64,000 nt of DNA from Planctomycetota bacterium (GTDB taxonomy: Bacteria > Planctomycetota > Brocadiia > Brocadiales > Brocadiaceae): positions 1 to 64,000 of the forward strand of contig JACPHJ010000004.1 of the NCBI GenBank assembly GCA_016188675.1. Direction: 5' to 3'. Positions 1 to 7,327 of the stretch are shown piece after piece. Position 1 is the first letter of the stretch, and each line of letters starts with the position of its first letter. The notes under the pieces are model-generated. The model was given only the letters and a program-made list of their open reading frames with translations. It did no database searches and was not told the DNA's origin. The position numbers and the translations under genes are program-made.

Positions 1-28
1 AAACCCAACCTAATTTAAATAAATATTT

Positions 29-772
29 ATGTTAGAACGTTTGCAAAAAATACTGGCAGAGGCAGGGGTCGGTTCACGACGGGAGTGTGAAAGAATCATT
101 GCCGCCGGAAGGGTGACCGTTGATGGTAAACGGGTCACAGCCCTGGGTACGACAGCCGATGCCGATAAATCCAGGATTTGCTGCGATGACCTGCCGATAA
201 AGAAGCAGCGTACGATTTATTATTTACTCAATAAGCCCAAGGGCTTTGTGTGTACAAACCGTGACGAGCTGGGCCGGCTACAGGCAATTGACATCATAGA
301 AAACGTAACCCAGAGGATATACACCATCGGGCGGCTGGATAAAGAAAGCGAGGGGTTGATCATTTTAACCAACGATGGCGAACTGGCGAACAAACTGTCC
401 CATCCGAGATACGAGGTCAGTAAAACGTACTTTGTTGAAGTAGATGGATACTTAACGGATGAGGCGATTAAGTCTTTGAAATCCGGAGTCTGGCTTTCCT
501 TCGGCAAGACACAACCGGTAAAGGTTCAGCATGTGCGGAAAGGCAAGCAACGGAGCAGGTTTGAAATGGTATTGAAGGAAGGTAAAAACAGAGAAATCCG
601 CCGTATGCTCAATGAGTGTAATTATAAGGTGCGCATCCTTCGACGGATAAAAATCGGTAATTTATATGATCCGGCATTGAAAATCGGCAGGTACCGGAAA
701 TTGACGGATGCCGAAGTGAAGCGGCTTTATGCGCTCGCCGAAAGAAGTAATACAAAGGATATGAATGAATAG
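29..772 (+). CDS. RsuA/RluB-family 16S/23S rRNA pseudouridine synthase
   Basis: Isomerises a uridine in rRNA to pseudouridine, in the cytoplasm. The 247-residue protein has an N-terminal S4 RNA-binding domain (about residues 2-60, starting LERLQKILAEAGVGSRRE) and the catalytic module with NKPKGFVCT at 68-76 and GRLDKESEGL at 101-110, where Asp104 is the expected catalytic residue; KEGKNREIRRM near residue 190 is also typical. Length matches RluB/RsuA enzymes. Seen: motifs. Known: this family modifies either 23S (RluB, RluE, RluF) or 16S (RsuA); I cannot tell which target, so no symbol is given. It stands alone at the window edge, with a 25-bp inverted repeat starting four bases after its stop. 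Confidence 0.93.
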   Translation: MLERLQKILAEAGVGSRRECERIIAAGRVTVDGKRVTALGTTADADKSRICCDDLPIKKQRTIYYLLNKPKGFVCTNRDELGRLQAIDIIENVTQRIYTIGRLDKESEGLIILTNDGELANKLSHPRYEVSKTYFVEVDGYLTDEAIKSLKSGVWLSFGKTQPVKVQHVRKGKQRSRFEMVLKEGKNREIRRMLNECNYKVRILRRIKIGNLYDPALKIGRYRKLTDAEVKRLYALAERSNTKDMNE

Positions 773-775
773 CGG

Positions 776-890
776 GTAGGGTGGGCATCGCCCACCAAAA
801 TATCGTTTGCTCATTCACGGTGCTTACTTTTTTGGTGGGCGATGCCCACCCTACATATGGTTGTAATGGCAAGGCACGCCTTGCCACTAC
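776..890. repeat. Inverted repeat plus palindrome between rluB-like gene and thiC
   Basis: Two perfect 25-bp arms at 776-800 and 830-854 (left arm begins GTAGGGTGGGC) form a long hairpin that may also terminate transcription of the upstream gene. It is followed at about 863-890 by a degenerate copy of the dispersed TGGCAAGGC...GCCTTGCCA palindrome found elsewhere in the window. No TPP riboswitch-like sequence was recognised in this leader of thiC. Confidence 0.8.
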
Positions 891-942
891 AATTTTATAA
901 AATGTATTCAGTGGCTAATATACAAATACGATTGAGGAAGAT

Positions 943-2217
943 ATGACACAGCTACAACAGGCCAGGCAAAATATCATCACACAGGAGATGAAACAGGTTG
1001 CAAAGGATGAAGGTCTTGATCCCGAATTAGTCAGGATGCGTATTGCCGAGGGCAAGGTCGTCATTCCAGCAAACATCAAGCGGAAGGCCGCAAAGGTTTG
1101 CGGTATTGGCGCGGGACTCAAAACCAAGGTCAACGCCAACATAGGGACTTCAGCCGATTATCCCGATGTTGAAAACGAGATGGAAAAGTTGCGGGCAGCC
1201 GAAGAAGCAGGCGCGGACGCGGTAATGGACCTGAGTACCGGCGGTGATTTACGGGCGATACGCAAAAGGGTTATTGAAGCGTCTTCTATTGCCGTGGGGA
1301 GCGTACCCATTTACGAAGCCGCCGTCAAGACCGTTCAGCGCAAGCATGCAATTGTCGATATGACCGCAGCGGACATGCTTGAGGCAATACGGCTGCACTG
1401 CGAGGACGGCGTGGATTTTATCACAGTGCACTGCGGCGCCACAAAGGGCGTACTCAAACATTTAAAGGAAAACAAACGCATTTGCGGCGTAGTAAGCCGT
1501 GGCGGGACGTTTCTGGTGGAATGGATGATTCACTCCGGCAAAGAGAATCCGCTGTATGAAAAATATGATGAGATACTGGCTATTGCAAAAGAATATGACG
1601 TGACCCTCAGTCTTGGAGACGCCATGAGGCCCGGCGCCCTGGCTGATGCATTTGACCGGGCGCAGGTGTATGAGTTGAACGTGCTGGCAGAACTTGCCCA
1701 AAGGGCGCTGGACGCGGGCGTGCAGGTTATTGTGGAAGGGCCGGGGCATGTGCCTTTGAATCAAGTGGCTGCGCAGGTTCAATTACAAAAGGAACTCTGT
1801 AAAGGCGTGCCCTTTTACGTCCTTGGGCCAATTGTTACGGACATCGCCCCGGGATACGACCATATTACTTCTGCTATTGGAGGGGCTATCGCTGCCGCAG
1901 CGGGGGCAGATTTCTTATGCTACGTAACACCAACCGAACATTTGAGCCTGCCGGGTCCGTCTGACGTGAGAAGCGGCGTAATGGCCGCACGAATCGCCGC
2001 CCATGCTGCAGACCTTGTGAAGGGCGTAAAATCGGCCTGGGAATGGGACAAAAAGATGTCACAATTCAGGCGAAAGAGGGATTGGGAAGGGCAATTCAAC
2101 ACGTGCATTGACCCGCAAATGGCAAGAAGCATTCGCGAGAGGGGACGGCCACAAAATAACGAGGTCTGCTCAATGTGCGCTGAGTATTGCGTATTCAAAC
2201 TCAGCGATAAGGCATAG
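943..2217 (+). CDS. thiC: Phosphomethylpyrimidine synthase ThiC (short form)
   Basis: Radical SAM enzyme that rearranges aminoimidazole ribotide to hydroxymethylpyrimidine phosphate for thiamine synthesis. The 424-residue protein lacks the N-terminal extension of enterobacterial ThiC and matches the short form of anaerobes. It ends with a Cys cluster CSMCAEYC (Cys409, Cys412, Cys416) that binds the 4Fe-4S cluster; the spacing is C-x2-C-x3-C. The core shows GADAVMDLSTGGD, VEGPGHVP and TDIAPGYDHI, all typical of the family. A GAGGAAGAT ribosome binding site just before the ATG supports the start. The paralogue BzaF (5-hydroxybenzimidazole synthase, anaerobic B12 pathway) is related and cannot be fully excluded, but nothing around it points to B12. 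Confidence 0.93.
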   Translation: MTQLQQARQNIITQEMKQVAKDEGLDPELVRMRIAEGKVVIPANIKRKAAKVCGIGAGLKTKVNANIGTSADYPDVENEMEKLRAAEEAGADAVMDLSTGGDLRAIRKRVIEASSIAVGSVPIYEAAVKTVQRKHAIVDMTAADMLEAIRLHCEDGVDFITVHCGATKGVLKHLKENKRICGVVSRGGTFLVEWMIHSGKENPLYEKYDEILAIAKEYDVTLSLGDAMRPGALADAFDRAQVYELNVLAELAQRALDAGVQVIVEGPGHVPLNQVAAQVQLQKELCKGVPFYVLGPIVTDIAPGYDHITSAIGGAIAAAAGADFLCYVTPTEHLSLPGPSDVRSGVMAARIAAHAADLVKGVKSAWEWDKKMSQFRRKRDWEGQFNTCIDPQMARSIRERGRPQNNEVCSMCAEYCVFKLSDKA

Positions 2218-2221
2218 AATG

Positions 2222-2293
2222 ATTTTAGATTTCGGAATTACGATTTACGATTTGCCGCAAGAAAATCGTAAATCTAAAATCGTAATTCGTAAA
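2222..2293. repeat. AT-rich inverted repeat after thiC
   Basis: ATTTTAGATTT near 2222 is matched by its reverse complement AAATCTAAAAT near 2271, and ACGATTTACGATTT faces AAATCGTAAAT, giving a long AT-rich stem around TGCCGCAAG. It may act as a bidirectional terminator for thiC or be another small mobile palindrome. Confidence 0.6.
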
Positions 2294-2303
2294 TGGTTTA
2301 ATT

Positions 2304-3041
2304 ATGATCTTATTTATAAAACATATTGATATAGAAGGTCCTGGCACTATTGCAGACTTTCTGGAAGATAACAAGGCGCTATACACGGTTATCGACCTCT
2401 CTTCCGGCGATAAGTTGCCCAAACTGAAAAAGGATTTTCAGGCGATTATTTGTCTTGGCGGACCTATGAACGTCTATGAGGAAGAGAAGTATCCGTTCCT
2501 GAAAGAGGAAGATACGTTTCTTTACAGGGTAGTTGATGAGGAAGCGCCGTTTCTGGGAATCTGTCTGGGCGCCCAGTTGATTGCCAAGGCAACAGGAGCC
2601 AGGGTAACTAAAAACCCTGAGAAAGAGATTGGCTGGTATAAGATCGTCCTCAATAATAATGGATTAAAAGACGATTTATTTAAAGACCTTCCCGAAGTTT
2701 TCAGTGTATTTCAATGGCATGGAGATACCTTTGGCGTCCCCACCGGAGGCAAAAGACTGGCATTCGCAGAACTCTGTCAAAATCAGACTTTAAAGTGCGG
2801 CCGGAATATTTACGGTATCCAGTTCCACGTAGAAGTAACAAAAACCATGATTGCCCAATGGGCCGATGCCTATCAGGAAGAATTGGAATCTCTAAAAGGC
2901 ATCGTCTCTGATAAACAAAAGATGCTGGAAGATTATGAGAAATTGTCAAAAGTTTATATGAAACAGGCGGAACAGTTTTATGTAAACTTTTTTACGATTG
3001 CGGGCTTGCTGAAAAGAAAGATATTTTCCTTTCCGCAATAA
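2304..3041 (+). CDS. Class I glutamine amidotransferase-like protein
   Basis: Stand-alone class I glutamine amidotransferase of the GMP synthase-like type, expected to hydrolyse glutamine or act as a gamma-glutamyl peptidase-like hydrolase in the cytoplasm. The 245-residue protein carries the triad: nucleophile Cys87 in FLGICLGAQ, and His175 with Glu177 in GIQFHVEV. An oxyanion strand is visible at ICLGGPM (about 49-55), and the FQWHGDTF motif (136-143) is typical of the YfeJ/GuaA-like amidotransferases. There is no synthetase domain, so it is not a full GMP synthase. No strong ribosome binding site precedes the ATG. Partner and true substrate are unknown. Confidence 0.85.
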   Translation: MILFIKHIDIEGPGTIADFLEDNKALYTVIDLSSGDKLPKLKKDFQAIICLGGPMNVYEEEKYPFLKEEDTFLYRVVDEEAPFLGICLGAQLIAKATGARVTKNPEKEIGWYKIVLNNNGLKDDLFKDLPEVFSVFQWHGDTFGVPTGGKRLAFAELCQNQTLKCGRNIYGIQFHVEVTKTMIAQWADAYQEELESLKGIVSDKQKMLEDYEKLSKVYMKQAEQFYVNFFTIAGLLKRKIFSFPQ

Positions 3042-3348
3042 AGACGATACAAAACACAAATAACTCAGTTCCTTGATGCGTAGACTTTCAATCTGTAGTG
3101 GCAAGGCGCGCCTTGCCACTACATTGAGGTACAGGAATTTCAATCTTTTTAAAACATCCAATTTATAAACACACCCCTACCCCTCTCAAGAGGGGAATTT
3201 AACAAGTCCCCTCTTGGGAGGGAACCCACCCCTTAGTCCCCTCCCGGGAGGGGAATGAGGGGTGGGTAAAAAATAAAAGCCGTTGGGTTTTTGTCTTTTA
3301 AAACCTAACCCAACTTATGCATCTGTTTGGTCAGCCTGCCGATGTTCC
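3042..3348. repeat. Gene-free stretch packed with dispersed palindromes
   Basis: Holds a perfect 28-bp palindrome at 3095-3122 (GTAGTGGCAA arms, centre GGCGCGCC) and at 3169-3268 a C-rich element built of several CCCCTC...GAGGGG hairpins, followed by a motif with AAACCCAAC character also seen at the start of the window and near 43180 and 63255. An AGGAATTTCAATC motif lies between the two. No ORF here looks coding. Confidence 0.75.
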
Positions 3349-4014
3349 TCATGAGGCGGTTTTTATAATCCCAATCTCATTCTGCGCTAATTCTTCTGCA
3401 TAATCATTAATCTTGTAAAAATCCTTGTAATGCAGGAGCATCTCGTTGGAGTTCTTGTAGCCCAGGCGGCGGCCATAATTGACGATGCACATGGTCCTCG
3501 CCTCCACAAAAGAGAACCCCTTGAATTCCAATGCCTCTACGATACTTTTTTTCATGTGATTCAGGTGGTAGGCCGTCGTACGGGCATAATAACAATTGTG
3601 GTGTTTAAAGAGTGACTGTACGTCAGCAGGTTGGTCCTGATTGCCGTTTGGCGTGGTCAGGGTCTTCGTGCCGTGAGGCGTCGTGGGAGAGACTTGACCT
3701 CCCGTCATACCATAAATCTCATTGGCATAGCAAATGACGGTGATATTCGTATTCCGCCGTATAGCGTGAAGCACTTCGGCCACGGGGATAGCCCTGCCAT
3801 GTGCCGTATGGACTGAATCAAGGTCAAAGAAACCGGCGCTCCTGCCCGCGCAACCGATTCCCGATACAACCACAGTACCGCTCTTTGGCAGGTTCAATTC
3901 ATCAAATGCCTGGCAGATCGTTTTCAGAACAATGCCATTCCCGCAGCCGGGACACCACGGCGTGGGCAGCAAATCAAGCTTCAGGTAACGTTTGAAATTA
4001 GTATCTTGATTCAT
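3349..4014 (-). CDS. korB: 2-oxoacid:ferredoxin oxidoreductase beta subunit, internally deleted
   Basis: Beta subunit of a 2-oxoglutarate/2-oxoacid:ferredoxin oxidoreductase, which binds thiamine diphosphate and an Fe-S cluster and oxidises a 2-oxoacid to an acyl-CoA. Visible features are WCPGCGNG (Cys21, Cys24), SGIGCAGR, HTAHGRAIP, NEIYGMTGGQ and SPTTPHGT. The start was taken at MNQDTNF rather than an upstream ATG because homology begins there. It has only 221 residues, whereas KorB is about 270-290. The gap falls between HGRAIPVA and RRNTNITV, exactly where the GDGD thiamine-Mg motif and the GGNHFIHA segment belong, so about 27 residues appear to be missing in frame. This should abolish cofactor binding. 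It is separated from korA by about 460 bp of repeat and a gene fragment. Confidence 0.85.
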   Translation of the reverse strand: MNQDTNFKRYLKLDLLPTPWCPGCGNGIVLKTICQAFDELNLPKSGTVVVSGIGCAGRSAGFFDLDSVHTAHGRAIPVAEVLHAIRRNTNITVICYANEIYGMTGGQVSPTTPHGTKTLTTPNGNQDQPADVQSLFKHHNCYYARTTAYHLNHMKKSIVEALEFKGFSFVEARTMCIVNYGRRLGYKNSNEMLLHYKDFYKINDYAEELAQNEIGIIKTAS

Positions 4015-4040
4015 AGTGGTAATGACAATTAAATATTTTT

Positions 4041-4140
4041 TACCCACCCCTACCCCTCCCAGGAGGGGATTTAAGGGCTGGGTTCCCTCCCGTGAGGGGA
4101 CTTCTTCAATCCCCTCTAGAGAGGGGTAGGGGTGTGTTTA
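4041..4140. repeat. C-rich dispersed hairpin element
   Basis: About 100 bp of CCCCTCCCAGGAGGGG-like hairpins ending in GGTAGGGGTGTGTTTA, followed by AATAAACGGATTGAAATTTC. It is an inverted relative of the element at 3169-3268 and of those at 43211-43250 and 63292-63360. It lies upstream of korB and probably separates it from korA transcription. Confidence 0.75.
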
Positions 4141-4273
4141 TTTTTTATTTAATAAACGGATTGAAATTTCTGTACATAAAATTTATAGGATTTTCTTTGT
4201 GCCTAAAATATTTTTTTCTTTTTTCCCATTGATTTTTTTATCATTTTCATCTTCCAATCCCTATGGGCGTTAA

Positions 4274-4459
4274 TCAAAGAAAGAACCTTCCGGGGGTCGA
4301 AGGAAACGGATATATTTTGTGGGTCTGTACAAGGGTTAATGCCTCAAAAAATTCGTCCAGCGTGCCAAATCCACCCGGCATGCACACATAGCCCATCGCA
4401 TATTTCACAAACATGACTTTTCGTGCAAAGAAATATTTAAAATTCTGAAAATCCGCCAT
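4274..4459 (-). pseudogene. Fragment of a LOG-family (lysine decarboxylase-like) nucleotide hydrolase
   Basis: Sixty-one residues matching the middle of LOG-family Rossmann proteins (TIGR00730, cytokinin riboside phosphoribohydrolase type): [13 protein letters not shown], then the diagnostic [14 protein letters not shown], then [11 protein letters not shown]. The family needs about 180-230 residues; both the N-terminal half with the GGxxGxM motif and the C-terminal helices are missing, and the reading frame ends in unrelated residues after IYPFP. It follows the korA stop directly. Most likely a decayed remnant, so not expected to be active. Confidence 0.8.
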
Positions 4460-4471
4460 GTTTCTCCGTCT

Positions 4472-5503
4472 TTAAGGTCTTCTATCATGATTCACCTCAA
4501 ATATCTTTTGTTTTACTTCATTCAAGTCGATGCGACCTCCCAGGACGGGTATAAACTCCACCTCGCGATGCAAAATGCGTTCAATCTCATGGGCATACTG
4601 TCCGGTATTCATCTCCATAATGAGGATTCGTTTATACCGGGGAGCAATGTTCTTGATCTCCTCAACTATCGGAAACATGCGTATGGGCCGGTATAGGGAA
4701 AAAACATCTTTAAAATAATATGCCATCCTTGAAAGCGCCCCATAAGATATCAGCAGCGTGTCGGTATCCTTGCCGCATTCGATATATTCATAGGCATTGT
4801 ATCGTTGCGCTGTCAATTGCTGCTTTTCGTGGAGACGGGTAATAAGCCGTCTATAATTGTCAACATCTGAAGTCTTTAATACAGAGTCTTCGTGGGAAAG
4901 CCCTGTAAAATGCCGGTTGCCTGCGCCCAGTGGTTGACGGTCGCGTTTTTTGATCTCAAAATCCCTATGGGGAATAATGGTTTCATAAAGGTGGCTGATA
5001 TACCCGTCGCTGAGGAGGATAACGGGGCTCATGGATTCCTCTGCCGCATTAAAGGCCGTGACCGTGTATTTATAAAGCTCAGAAACGGAATTGGGGTAGA
5101 ATACGATGGGGAAGTAATCCCCATGACTGCCGTGAATACACTGGATGACGTCTCCCTGAGCAGGCAGGGTGGGCATGCCGGTGCTCGGCCCTACTCTTTG
5201 TACGTTGACAATAACGAGCGGCGTCTCCATCATGTGAGCCAGTCCTATGCTTTCCTGCATCAGGGAGAATCCGGGGCCTGATGTGGCCGTCATCGCCTTG
5301 AGACCAGCCAGGGATGCGCCGATAACTGCGTTAATGGAGGCAATCTCGTCCTCCATTTGCAGCGCCCTGATGTGCTTCTTATTGACCATTTCATGGATAA
5401 TTTCAGAGGCGGGGGTGATGGGGTAACCTGCAAAAAATTTTAATCCGGCGACTTCAGCCGCCATTGCAATTGCCTGATTACCCTGTAGTAACTGCTTTGG
5501 CAT
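4472..5503 (-). CDS. korA: 2-oxoacid:ferredoxin oxidoreductase alpha subunit
   Basis: Alpha subunit of a KorAB-type 2-oxoacid:ferredoxin oxidoreductase. The 343-residue protein opens with LLQGNQAIAMAAEVAGLKF and YPITPASEI, then MEDEIASINAVIGAS, SGPGFSLMQE and GPSTGMPTLPAQGD, the standard pyrimidine-binding domain signatures; the C-terminal half contains MEMNTGQ. A GAGGAAATAG ribosome binding site sits just before the ATG, inside the end of the ferredoxin gene, so the two are translationally coupled. The gamma domain or subunit seen in many KOR enzymes is absent here. With korB damaged, activity of the complex from this locus is doubtful unless another beta subunit is encoded elsewhere. Confidence 0.9.
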   Translation of the reverse strand: MPKQLLQGNQAIAMAAEVAGLKFFAGYPITPASEIIHEMVNKKHIRALQMEDEIASINAVIGASLAGLKAMTATSGPGFSLMQESIGLAHMMETPLVIVNVQRVGPSTGMPTLPAQGDVIQCIHGSHGDYFPIVFYPNSVSELYKYTVTAFNAAEESMSPVILLSDGYISHLYETIIPHRDFEIKKRDRQPLGAGNRHFTGLSHEDSVLKTSDVDNYRRLITRLHEKQQLTAQRYNAYEYIECGKDTDTLLISYGALSRMAYYFKDVFSLYRPIRMFPIVEEIKNIAPRYKRILIMEMNTGQYAHEIERILHREVEFIPVLGGRIDLNEVKQKIFEVNHDRRP

Positions 5504-5708
5504 CTATTTCCTCGATTTCAATCGCAAAGTCCGGGCAATAACGCTGGCACATTTTGCAGGCAATGCACCTTTCCAATTCCATCAATGTCTGGTGTCGAAT
5601 TTCCAGATTTTTAACGGGGCAAAAATTCACGCAAATACCGCAACGCTTGCAGAACTCGTGATTAATATGCACAATTCCTTTTCTCTTTCGAACTTTTTCT
5701 TCTGGCAC
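5478..5708 (-). CDS. korD: 2x[4Fe-4S] ferredoxin subunit of the KOR complex
   Basis: Small electron-transfer subunit, 76 residues with two ferredoxin cluster motifs: CKRCGICVNFCP and CIACKMCQRYCP. It would pass electrons from the KorAB active site to free ferredoxin. The start is GTG preceded by an AGGGA-like site. The gene overlaps korA by 26 bp, fixing both in one operon. Typical KorD size and position (first gene of the operon). Confidence 0.9.
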   Translation of the reverse strand: MPEEKVRKRKGIVHINHEFCKRCGICVNFCPVKNLEIRHQTLMELERCIACKMCQRYCPDFAIEIEEIDAKAVTTG

Positions 5709-5753
5709 AATTTTTCCCTATGCTTCTTTTTAATAACTTATTCTATTGTAATT

Positions 5754-5855
5754 TACCGCAAAAGACGCGAAGAACGCAAAGAGAAAGATGTCGGGAGGTT
5801 GGGATTTTCTCAACCTCCGATTTCCTTCTCCGCGCCCTTTGCGACTTTGCGGTGA
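5754..5855. repeat. Imperfect inverted repeat of the ACCGCAAA...TTTGCGGTGA type
   Basis: Arms ACCGCAAAAGACGCGAAG... and ...CCTTTGCGACTTTGCGGTGA surround an inner hairpin GGAGGTTGG/CCAACCTCC-like core. Related elements lie at 54815-54908 and 59951-60064. It sits upstream of korD and could influence its transcription or simply be a miniature mobile element. Confidence 0.7.
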
Positions 5856-5876
5856 ATTCTTATTTTTGGGTCAATT

Positions 5877-6989
5877 TCAGTCCTTCCTCACGTTATATAT
5901 CTCTTCAAAACTGGATGCAATCTCAACAAATATCTTCAAGACCTCCGGGCAGAAGTGCTCAGGCTTCGTTCTCCCGTCCCCCTTCGTCATGATCTTCACC
6001 ACCTCCTCATGACCCAAGGCAGGCTTATACGGTCTCTCGCTCCTTAACGCATCATACTGATCGCACAGCATCACAATCCTCCCCTCTACCGGTATCTCCT
6101 CCCCCTTCAACCCCCTTGGATACCCCGTGCCATCCCACCGTTCATGATGGTTCAACGCAATCGATGCCGATACCTGGATATTGTAGTGAGACGATCCCGA
6201 CAATATCTTCTCTCCTATGGTTGTATGCGTCTTCATGATTTCAAATTCCTGTGGTGTAAGGCGGTCTTCCTTTAAAAGTATTGCGTCCGGTATCCCGATC
6301 TTTCCCACATCGTGCATGGGGCTTGCAAAGGTTATCGCCTCCACAAAATCCACCGAAAGACCCATTGACTGGGCAATCTTTTGCGCATACAGACTCATCC
6401 TTGAAATGTGAGCGCCCGTCTCCGTGTCTTTAAATTCGGCTGCCATTGACAGCCGCTGGATGATCTCCTTACTCATATACCTGACCTTCATCAATGCCTC
6501 GGCCAGTTCCTGCGTCCTCTTCCTTACCGTCTCTTCCAGTACCTGTTTGTAATTCTTTTCCATCTGCCTGAGCCTGCCATGCTCAACCGCTTTTTCAATG
6601 CGCTGGATCAGATATTCCGATTTAAAAGGCTTAATGATGAAATCAAAGGTGCCGTTTTTTATTGCATCAATTGCCATATCAAGTTCCGCATAGGCAGTCA
6701 TCAGGATCACGGGTATTTCCGTATTGACTTTGCGGATTTCTCCAAGAAGTTCAATCCCTGACATTTCAGGCATCTTAATGTCGGTCAACACCATATCGAA
6801 CCGGGCCGACTGTAATTTCTTCAAGGCTTCTTCGGGATTGTCGCAGGCAACAACACTGTAACCAAATCTGTCGAGCAGCAGCGTTACCGATTCGAGGACA
6901 AACGGCTCGTCGTCAACGACAAGAATAGTGGCTTGCGGAGTGGGATTTGTGGATAAATTAATTTCTGATTTCATATCTTCCGTATGCAT
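5877..6989 (-). CDS. Response regulator with HD-GYP output domain
   Basis: Two-component response regulator predicted to degrade cyclic-di-GMP. A receiver domain begins at TILVVDDEP with the phospho-acceptor Asp in [11 protein letters not shown]; a short coiled linker follows; the output domain has [14 protein letters not shown] (HD) and [16 protein letters not shown] (GYP). The start is set at [11 protein letters not shown] because a strong GGGAGGGGG site lies just upstream; the frame upstream of that ATG runs into dispersed palindromic repeats and is unlikely to be coding. About 370 residues. It lies in the same orientation as, and downstream of, the hybrid kinase at 7328-10852, a plausible but unproven partner. 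Confidence 0.9.
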   Translation of the reverse strand: MHTEDMKSEINLSTNPTPQATILVVDDEPFVLESVTLLLDRFGYSVVACDNPEEALKKLQSARFDMVLTDIKMPEMSGIELLGEIRKVNTEIPVILMTAYAELDMAIDAIKNGTFDFIIKPFKSEYLIQRIEKAVEHGRLRQMEKNYKQVLEETVRKRTQELAEALMKVRYMSKEIIQRLSMAAEFKDTETGAHISRMSLYAQKIAQSMGLSVDFVEAITFASPMHDVGKIGIPDAILLKEDRLTPQEFEIMKTHTTIGEKILSGSSHYNIQVSASIALNHHERWDGTGYPRGLKGEEIPVEGRIVMLCDQYDALRSERPYKPALGHEEVVKIMTKGDGRTKPEHFCPEVLKIFVEIASSFEEIYNVRKD

Positions 6990-7327
6990 ACAACCCCCTC
7001 CCTTCAAATTAACCTCAGGCTTTAACCTGAGGTGAGAGAACGAAGCCAAAGTAGAGACAGGTTTGAAACCTGTCTCTACAATGATTATTTTATACGCCTG
7101 CATATCTCCGCCATGAATGACGGAGTTAAAGCAAGGTCAAACATTAGGCTGCTTTCCGTGTAGCCGCATGGCTTCAGCCTGTATGGGCATAATCGAAGAG
7201 ACTGGCCTTGTTCGCCCGCAGGCTGAAGCCTGCGGCTACCAGATATGCTGGAAACCAGTATAAATAAAATGCAAATTCCCCGCCCAAACGAGTCGGAAAA
7301 ACCGTAGTGGCAAGGCGCGCCTTACCA
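6990..7327. repeat. Palindrome-rich spacer between kinase and HD-GYP regulator
   Basis: Contains four palindromic units: CCTCAGGCTTTAACCTGAGG near 7014; a GTAGAGACAGG...CCTGTCTCTAC palindrome at 7051-7079; a larger inverted pair GTAGCCGCATGGCTTCAGCC (about 7159) versus GGCTGAAGCCTGCGGCTAC (about 7220-7240); and the 28-bp GTAGTGGCAA palindrome at 7304-7331. No coding ORF was recognised. Confidence 0.75.

Noticed and set aside
773-942. TPP riboswitch upstream of thiC
   Set aside because: No CUGAGA-type conserved core was found; the leader is filled by palindromic repeats.
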